From Lineus longissimus (Eukaryota; Nemertea; Pilidiophora; Heteronemertea; Lineidae), in the NCBI RefSeq assembly GCF_910592395.1, contig NC_088309.1:4962501-5026500 (forward strand): a stretch of 64,000 nt of DNA. Direction: 5' to 3'. Under the pieces are notes generated by a model that saw nothing but the letters and a program-made list of their open reading frames with translations, did not search any database and was not told where the DNA came from. Below are positions 56,187 to 64,000 of the stretch, one piece after another. Position 1 is the stretch's first letter; each line of letters starts with the position of its first letter. A program made the position numbers and the translations under genes.

Positions 56187-58239
56187 TGTAAATTCCTTGA
56201 GAGACACCACTCCTGACAAAAAAAATATGTTCAACTACCGTCCAAGTAACTTGAGTTGCCAATGAATCGATTGATTTCCGTTAGGTAAATATTGATGTGT
56301 ATTGCATAGGATTGCCCATCTGATTGGTTTTGGTCAAGACCAATTACTTTCCAGTCCAAAGGCCCGTTACCAGAGTACATGTATACAATAACTTGATTAT
56401 TATATAGTTTTCTTTCGTTGAGCGCAAGTCGTCTGTGACTTGAGTCGAAAGGACCCCTGGGCCGATAGCGGGGCGTCTAAGCGGATCAGGTTATGGGTGA
56501 CATGTCAAGAAATAATGTTTATAATGCGAAAAAGTGCACGTAAAAGGAGTTGTTATTTAGCATTAAAGCCAATATAAACCGTTCATTGACGTTCGTTGGG
56601 TTGTATGACAACTCTTCTAAATCATTTCTAACGATGACAAAATGTGAGTCCGTTGGATTCTGTTTTTTTTTGCAGACGGGATTTTTTCCAAAACATTGCT
56701 GTACGATTTGCGAACGAGGTTCATCATTCCGTCCCCTATAATACACAGAAGTTAAAATATCTTAACCGTACAGGGAGAAAGTATGTATAGAACAAATATT
56801 TTATGGTAAGAAGGTGTGCCAAAGCTTTGGTATTTTTTCCATGGATAATACATCCTTAAATCTGAGCCGCTATGAGAGTCATGGCATCTACATAGAACCA
56901 TATACCATAATCCTGACAGTTTTCCAGGGGGACATTTTCTACTTCTACACCGGCAATGTCCAACTTTTGATTGGTAATCGAAAAATCCGTCCAAAGGTGA
57001 GTTCCCGATGGGGGGGGGGGGCAAATATTTCAATCTCGGAGGCTTGGGTCTCTAATCCGTCGCATCGGCAATGTTTTTCAGTGATGAGGGGAACTGCAAT
57101 AGCTTCGAAGCCACTGCGCTGCAAAGTCACTGCAAATTAAGACTCCTGTGCAGGCCATTTCTTCATCATGGGGAGACTGTGGCCGGTCCACTACGTCCGG
57201 AGTGTACTGTAAATCGAACAGGAGCCATTGCGTTTTTCTACAGTAGGTCTACACAGATAACCTAACCACTCTTTAAGGGATTATGGCATTATGATAACCA
57301 TGCTTTAGATAAGACTAGAGAAATAACCCCCCCCCCCCCCCGCTTATAGAAGTGTAGACTAAGATAATTCGTCCCTAGCTAGGGCTAATTGATTGAAGCT
57401 AGTTCTCGGTCCCAGTCTCAGTTTTCCTCGTTCAAATAATTACCATGTCAACGTGGCCATGAGGCTTTACAGCTGTTCGTCTTCTTTGTTCAACCCACAA
57501 GCCTCCACGCACTTGCCAGCCCACAGCTGAATGCCGTCTAGGCTTTGTTCTCCCGATAATCACAGGACAACAATAATTTATTATTAAATCAATAATTGGA
57601 TTCTATTTTTGTATTATTTTCCATGTGCTGTTGTTTACATTCCGATATATTTCCGGGTATTAATACGCAGACCCTATTACAGCTTTATGTTAAAAACAAG
57701 ATACCACATTAAACTGTACAATCATAAATATCATCGCTATGAAATTTACATTTCAAAAACCGTATTTAATGCACAAAGTACTATATCAAAGCATCAAGTT
57801 GAGAACTTGGTAATTCATGCGCACTATTTTATTCTAATTAGATCATCCGTAAGGTCACAGGGTCACTGAGCATGTGCACTTCAGGACAAAACATTAGCAA
57901 AGATGGAGTTCTAAAAGTTGGAATTCTCGATTTTATCAATCCTTTTGTGTTGACTGCGGCCTTCAGTGGCAGTTTTTGCAGCAGAAGCCGACATTGCATG
58001 ATCGCCATATATCTTTATAACATTTTAGCATTTGCTTTTTACTAGCAACTCCTGATTCCGAGCTATACACGACGATTGCTTAGGCGTCACCTGGGACGAA
58101 ACTGGTCTTGTTTTCCCTTTCTCTGCTAGCTAACTGTATACATTGTATACAAGTATAGTACATTGATGTACAGGAGTTCTCTTTGTGATTGTGAGATTCA
58201 ACACATGGTTTATTGTAATCTTCATTGTTAGCAAGAATC
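56187..58239. other. divergent intergenic region upstream of SPPL3
   Basis: No supported coding exon. It should contain both promoters and the SPPL3 5' UTR. It has a G10 run near 57010 and a C14 run near 57330. Open frames across 56500-57250 on both strands match nothing known. Confidence 0.45.
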
Positions 58240-61200
58240 ATGCCTGAATACGAATGGTAAGTGTTTATGCAATGCTGCTACATTTGTCGGCAAAAGTAAA
58301 ATTAACCGTACTGTACTCTAGTCTAACCATCATTCAAAACTGTTAGTGTTGGTTGGGTCGGTCACAGGCGCAGGCTCCTGAAGCCTAGGAGGAGTGTATT
58401 GAGGTGATGTTGGGCCAGCGCTGTTCAACCAGTCACGCTACATCGTTCAGGGTGCTCGAAAGATAGGACAAAGTAATTTAATTGACCTTCAGGTATGCAA
58501 CAAAATTAGATCTTCATCTGTACTCTCCGAGGCACGTCATAAATCATTTGGGGGGCGGGGGAGGGGGGATTAGCTCTGAAGAATCTTCGAGCCAAGTGGT
58601 TATCAAGATCAATTAACTGATTAGATAATCTATATAAGATTGTGGTTGACAGTTCTTTCATTGAGATAACATAACAAAGAACTATTGTTATGACCATCTT
58701 TTGTTGTAACTGGAATGTAATTTATAAAGTGGTGTGTTATTGATTAAATAAAAAACTCTGTGAATGCTAAACCATACCCAAACTTATCATCTGGTCATTG
58801 CATGTAATCAATGATTACACTGTAAAGAATTGTTTCCCTCAAATAATAAATCCTTTGTGGTGGTGCTAATAGGCCTTTGTACTGTGATTAAGAACCCCCT
58901 GTGTAATCTAATGGGGACTGTTATTCTTTGTTTGCATTTGTAATCCCTATACACTTATCTCTTGCCCATTGATGTGGGCATTTGTTGTCCTGATGGTTTC
59001 TTTATCTAGTGTGTTCCGACACCTCCACACTCCAAATCAAACATAAGTTTTGTTAATTACAGGGCAGGATGTTGATATGAGTCCATGAAATGCCTCCATA
59101 AAATCACTTGACTTGTTACCCACCCTGCTGAAAGTAAATCTCTCTCAAGGAAGTATCTTATTTGGCAAGCTGTTCATTGGCATGGACATGTTGGCATGGT
59201 ATGTTTATCTTAACCTCATGATGTTTTTCTCTGTATTGGTGTATCTAATCTATTCTTATAAGCACCATTCTGGATTGAATGTATAAATCTATTCTAATAA
59301 ATAGCACCGTTCAATATTGATGTATGAATCTATCCTATTTTTAAAGCACCAAAGTGTTTTCCCTGATTGAGGTCCAATTTGAGTATGGTGTGCAGATCTT
59401 TTTTCTTTCTCAACAGCAGTGAAAGTGGATCCCGTCTCTTCTCGGGAAGAAATGCTGAATGTTATTTTGACTCCTAATGATGATAATGTCATGGATGTGA
59501 TGTGGTGTGATATCACTCAATTATTCTGGCGTACTCCTATGCCAGCATCATTTGCCTGTGCTCATCCCCTTGCACTCCAAGTGAAGCTTAGCAGTGGCTA
59601 GTGGAGACTATGGCTTCTACTTGGTTCTGTTGTACATTAGCCTATGCTCTTAGCTACAATGTAGGTGGTGATCTCCAATCCTGAAATTATTAGGACTTGT
59701 ACCTGATACCCCTAGTTTTGTCATCTCGGTTTTTAGTAAAAACATACATATCATTTATTTTTGCAGGGCCTATTCCGTGGTGGATTCCTCTCGAATTTCC
59801 ACATTTGTCATATCCATTTTACTCATCGTCTATGGAAGTTTCAGGTGAGTTGTTATGTTAGTTGTCCAGGCATGTTTGAATGCTGGCCTTGGTTGAGAAC
59901 CTATTTTGTGATGATTGCCAGTATTGAAGTGATAGGAATTTCAGCTTATTGAAGTATCCTCTGCTGATTTTGAGAAGTTCATGCAAAAAACCCTCATTTT
60001 ACACCTTTTTTTGCAGGTCGCTGAACATTGAACAAGAGAATCGTGAAAGAGAGAAAGAGAAAAACAATGGACATGATGGATACTCAACAGATGACGCTAA
60101 TGGTGCTGCAGGTCAAGAGAACAGTGAGTTACCGCTTTAAACTTCCAAGAAATAAAGCACAGAGGGTGGGGTCATCTTGGACCAGAAAGTTTGGCATACA
60201 ATACATTGCAGTATGTTTGGTAGATACATATCATGATAAAACTGGTATACACCATATCTTTTATCAAGAGAAAAAGCATGAGATGTTCATTTGTTCAGAT
60301 GATAACTATTTTGTTGGCATAATCTGGATTGCATTGTCATATATTGAACGTCCTCCTTTCAATACAAACATGATTTATACCAACATGCTGTTCCCTCAAT
60401 TCACTCTGTCAGTCTTGACAAATAGAGCCGGCTGATTGTCGTCAAGTGTGCTCCCTGTTGATAGTGTTGTGTCATACAGAAGATGATGAAGTAGGCTTGA
60501 GTTGTATCTTAGAAATGGCTGGTGTGGCATGTACGTGCTATTTGCATCCAATGCAACTTAATAGGCGATGCAAAAACTGCCGTGAATCCTTGTGTGGAGC
60601 ATCATGATCATGACCTGCATCATGAGCGCAGATTGTACTTCAATGTAATCTAACATTTGAATTGGGCACTAAAATTATTTATCTATCTTTGGCTTCAATT
60701 AAGTTAAATCTTGGTTCAATCCATTCCTATAAAAGTGGATGCATAGAATGAATCTCAAAAATGTGTTCCGTTCAGTAATTGATTACTTCCTTATATTACT
60801 CCATGGCGACAAATGATTTGCTTGAGCCTTTGCGATTTGCTGTGAAATCTTTTAAAGGTCTTTGTTACGTTGTGAAGTTACCGATACTAAAAATAGGTAT
60901 TGGAGAAGTTTTATGTATGCCATACATCGCTCTTGACCTTTTACTAGAGCAACAGAAGTTTAATTTCTTTCTGCCGAGTACCTGTATTTAAAAATCAGAC
61001 AAACTTTTCCTGAATCAAACGGTTAAAATATTCTGCTGGCATGGCAACCTGGTTTTATTAAAGATTACTTCTCAGTGCTAACTTAGGCTCGTAACTTACA
61101 AATAAAAGTTACTGTCAGTAAGATAGATTTTTCCATCACTTTGCCATGGAATCGAATGTTGTGACAGAGATTAATTTTCTCGGCACAACCGGAGGAACAT

Positions 61201-64000
61201 GTACTGCTGTTACTGGGTATTTATTGCTTCTCCTTGATTTATGTTGGCAGTGAGGAATCGTTAATCATGCCATATGGTTTCTGTTTGCTCAGATTTTGCT
61301 GTGTCAAAACCAAGATCATCAAGAGTTGCGACAAATAGAGCTTGCAGTGAATTGATACCTTGAGAGAGTCCACTAATTTGCACTCACAACCAACTGCTTT
61401 CCAGTCATCAATCACAATCCCTGCAACGATACTAAACTTCTTTTAAAGATCATGCAACTGCATGTCATGTATGTATTGATTCTCTTCTTCTCGTTCCAGA
61501 TGTGCAAACTATCGATACGTGCCAGGCAATGTTCCTACCGATCGGAGCATCAATATCACTGCTTGTAATGTTCCTCTTCTTTGATTCGCTACAGATGGTA
61601 TTTGCAGTCTGCACTGCTGGTAAGTAAAAATGAAGCAGATGTGGTCGAGTTCACTGGATGATAGAGACATTGGACTGAAAACCAATTTGAGATCCTTCTA
61701 TTCTAAATGGGGCCAAGAAAAAAACTCAACCTGACCATGCAATAAGGGGTCTAATCATATAAGTTATATGTTCTATTGGTAGTTTGATGTATAGATGACC
61801 CGGCCCTGTAGTGTAGCAAGCTGTTGGTCTGAGGAGAAATAGGAACTTTAACCCCAATGCCCTTCACTAGAATAAGGGTTCATATCTTATGAAAAGTACA
61901 AAGCATTTTGCAGAAACAGGAAGGGATTCTTGCCAAAATGTCATAATATACCATTATAAAAACAGTTACCAGCCTATGAAGTCCTTGGTTTATATGATGA
62001 TTTTAACAATTTCCTATCTTTTCCTTTGCAGTCCTGGCCACTGTTGCATTTGCTTTCCTGTTACTGCCAATGTGTCAGTATCTAATGCGACCATGTACTT
62101 ATGGACAAAAGTAAGTTATTTAATTTGTAACAAAGTTATCAGATGACTTTACCCTTGATTGTTGGATACTTGGGGTGCTGTGGTCTTTGATGGATGTGAG
62201 AAACATGTAGTAGCCTTGTGCCACCCATGGTTATTAGGCATTTGCTAAAACTTTCCTCATACAATCAAAAATGAGGCCTACCTTGACAGAGTCAACTACT
62301 GTTTCTGGATAATTGGATAATTACTGAGTGGACTGAAGCTATTCTGCAAAATAATTGTGACCATAAGAAATTATATCGAAAAACTGGAGTGTGGATATTA
62401 ATTGAATTTCTGAATTGAGTGGCAAGATCTTTTCAGTCTCTTGGGTTCGTGGCCGGTAGCAAAACCAAACCAGCCGTGACCACTGATATAATTTTGATGA
62501 CTTGCATGTTTCTATCTTGCAGAATATCATTTGGATGCTGTGGACGGTTCACTGGAGCTGAGATTATGGCATTTTGTCTTTCATTTCTCATTGTGTGTAT
62601 CTGGGTGCTAACTGGACATTGGTTACTTATGGACGGTGAGTATTGACCGCAATATTCTGTGGGTCCCAGTTTGAGCGCTGTAAATGGGACTGGAAGGAAA
62701 GGGGGCTTGCAATGTTAAGTGCGGACAGTTGTCCTCCAAAAATTAAAGACATTGCCTTGTCTGAACAAATCTCTTTTTGGTGTCGTTAACAACTCGTAAT
62801 TCTCTGATGAAAAACAAGGTAGTTGCCATAAGTTTAAATGTGATTTGTTATGCCCCTATTGGCACTGTCACTTTGCAGCCTACTTCGATGCTTTGATGTA
62901 ACTACAGCACCTGCTGATGACGCAGAACATTTTGCTTTGTTTTGATCACCACAATGTTCCTCTTCTTATTCTATTCTAGCTCTTGGAATGGGATTATGTG
63001 TGGCATTTATAGCTCTGATCAGACTGCCAAGTCTCAAGGTCTCCACACTGCTTCTTGTGGGACTCCTTGTCTACGATGTGTTCTGGGTGAGTCAAGTTCC
63101 TTCTTCGTCATTTCTGAATTTGTTTCACATAGCAAGCCAACAGTGCACTGCAGAGGGCTGACGTGACCTCATAACAGTGACCACTGAAGCAGAAAGCATA
63201 GTCCGGCATCGTGCTATTGTTGAGAATACATAACGGATCTGTTTTTCATCACATTCTGAAAATAGATGACGAGATGTGCTTATTGATTTGATTATTGATA
63301 TGTGTCACATTTATCCCTTCATTTACCAATCATAATTATAGAATTTCATGGCAGACCTCTTCCGCAATCAGACAGTAATATCAATGAAGTTAGCTAGTTA
63401 ATATTTCAGGGTTTTCACTCATATCAATATCTACATGTACATGTATCTCACTGTCTCTTTTCTACTTTACATTGTTCCTTTATTCTGTTGCAGGTTTTCT
63501 TCTCGCAATATATCTTCAAGGCCAATGTCATGGTGAAAGTTGCAACACGGCCGGCTGATAACCCTGTGGGTATGTTTGCGAAGAAGTTCCACCTTGGGGG
63601 ACTGATGAGAGATGCCCCAAAATTATCTTTACCTGGAAAATTAGTGTTCCCAAGGTGAGTGTTGACCCAGTTAAATGAGACCAAGTAGGAGGTTTAATCT
63701 TTGATAGTGACTGATAAGGTTATTAGCCGCACTTACACCACCTGAAAATGGACCACCAATCTTGGTTCGGGAACCAATGCCGCACCATCGAAAATCCACC
63801 AAGCGCTTACACCAGCGCTGCAGCTAGTTATAAAATCCGGCTACAGATGGCGCGCAAACAATAAGCAGAAAGCGCCATTTCGAAAGCGCCGCCTGGAGCC
63901 GAACCATCTAACTAGCTAATTGCCGATCCATTTGCGCTTACACCACGACAAAGCCGAACTTTTAACAAGCCGGGCAAATTTGGACCATCAAGCTTGGTGG
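58240..64000 (+). CDS. SPPL3: signal peptide peptidase-like 3 (SPPL3), 5' part, runs off window
   Basis: SPPL3 is a Golgi intramembrane aspartyl protease that sheds glycosyltransferases. Coding exons in the window are 58240-58256, 59767-59844, 60017-60123, 61500-61619, 62032-62110, 62523-62635, 62980-63086 and 63494-63654. They give 260 codons plus 2 nt. The first coding exon has only 17 nt (MPEYEW start, human MAEQTYSW). Landmarks are [19 protein letters not shown] (human [19 protein letters not shown]), [67 protein letters not shown] with the first catalytic Asp (YD motif), and [12 protein letters not shown]. The second catalytic motif (GxGD) and the C-terminal half lie beyond the window. 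The last exon ends AAG|GTGAGT, so it is complete. The linker after SLN is longer in charged residues ([10 protein letters not shown]) than in human. Confidence 0.96.
58550..58568 (+). other. G-quadruplex-prone tract in SPPL3 intron 1
   Basis: Three runs of 6, 5 and 6 G split by single C and A bases, about 300 bases downstream of the SPPL3 start codon. Runs this long can supply four G-tracts. The structure itself is inference. Confidence 0.6.
63720..64000. repeat. partial repeat at the window edge, SPPL3 intron 8
   Basis: The word CTTACACCA recurs at about 63732, 63806 and 63936. GGACCACCAATCTTGGT (about 63748) returns as GGACCATCAAGCTTGGT (about 63983). This looks like a tandem or terminal-repeat element that continues past the window. 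Confidence 0.45.

Overview
The window is nuclear DNA from an animal. Its genes are split by GT-AG introns, its 3' ends carry AATAAA-type signals, and its products (HAX1, FEM1, GCP4, SGLT, AADAC, AF9/ENL, TMEM53, SPPL3) form a bilaterian set. The interspersed repeats, the frequent palindromic words such as TACATGTA and TAGGCCTA, and the (CGT)n-bearing GCTCACCTC element look like a marine invertebrate. An ambulacrarian (echinoderm or hemichordate) or a lophotrochozoan seems most likely; this placement is inference. All exon models below were built by hand from splice sites, reading phase and remembered family sequence, with no database search.

Layout. 0.7-3.2 kb (-): HAX1. It shares a 464-bp divergent promoter holding a perfect NRF-1 palindrome with FEM1C (+, 3.6-5.9 kb). 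8.3-13.8 kb (-): complete 15-exon TUBGCP4, divergent from an SLC5-family Na+/sugar cotransporter (+, 14.1-23.9 kb). 26.2-28.6 kb (-): an AADAC-like esterase whose nucleophile serine reads as aspartate. 29.0-31.6 kb: a 2.5-kb Mutator-like transposon with ~230-bp repeat-rich terminal inverted repeats, an 8-bp target duplication, and an ORF joining an OTU protease domain, a FLYWCH-like finger and the first part of a MULE transposase. 32.5-33.6 kb (-): an intronless GT15 (KRE2/MNT1-type) mannosyltransferase-like gene. 35.3-39.6 kb (+): an AF9/ENL (YEATS) elongation factor, first exon not found. 40.4-41.5 kb and 41.9-42.3 kb: repeats, the second an inverted copy of one at 7.4-7.8 kb. 44.3-47.2 kb (-): a protein with a Tantalus/PRR14-like domain. 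48.8-51.6 kb (+): a TMEM53-like DUF829 hydrolase. 52.6-56.2 kb (-): an unrecognised 243-residue gene whose intron holds a tRNA-Arg(CCT) on the other strand. 58.2 kb to the window end (+): SPPL3, cut off after its eighth exon.

The most striking finding is in the SLC5 gene. It has three tandem versions (8a, 8b, 8c) of the exon covering the large extracellular loop and the helix that carries the sugar-contacting Trp-Tyr-Trp. All three start and end in the same phase, so exactly one must be used per transcript. They differ at the residue matching human SGLT1 Thr287 and in the number of N-glycosylation sequons. One locus could therefore encode three transporters with different substrate sites. The genes are otherwise unrelated housekeeping or metabolic genes and do not form a pathway.
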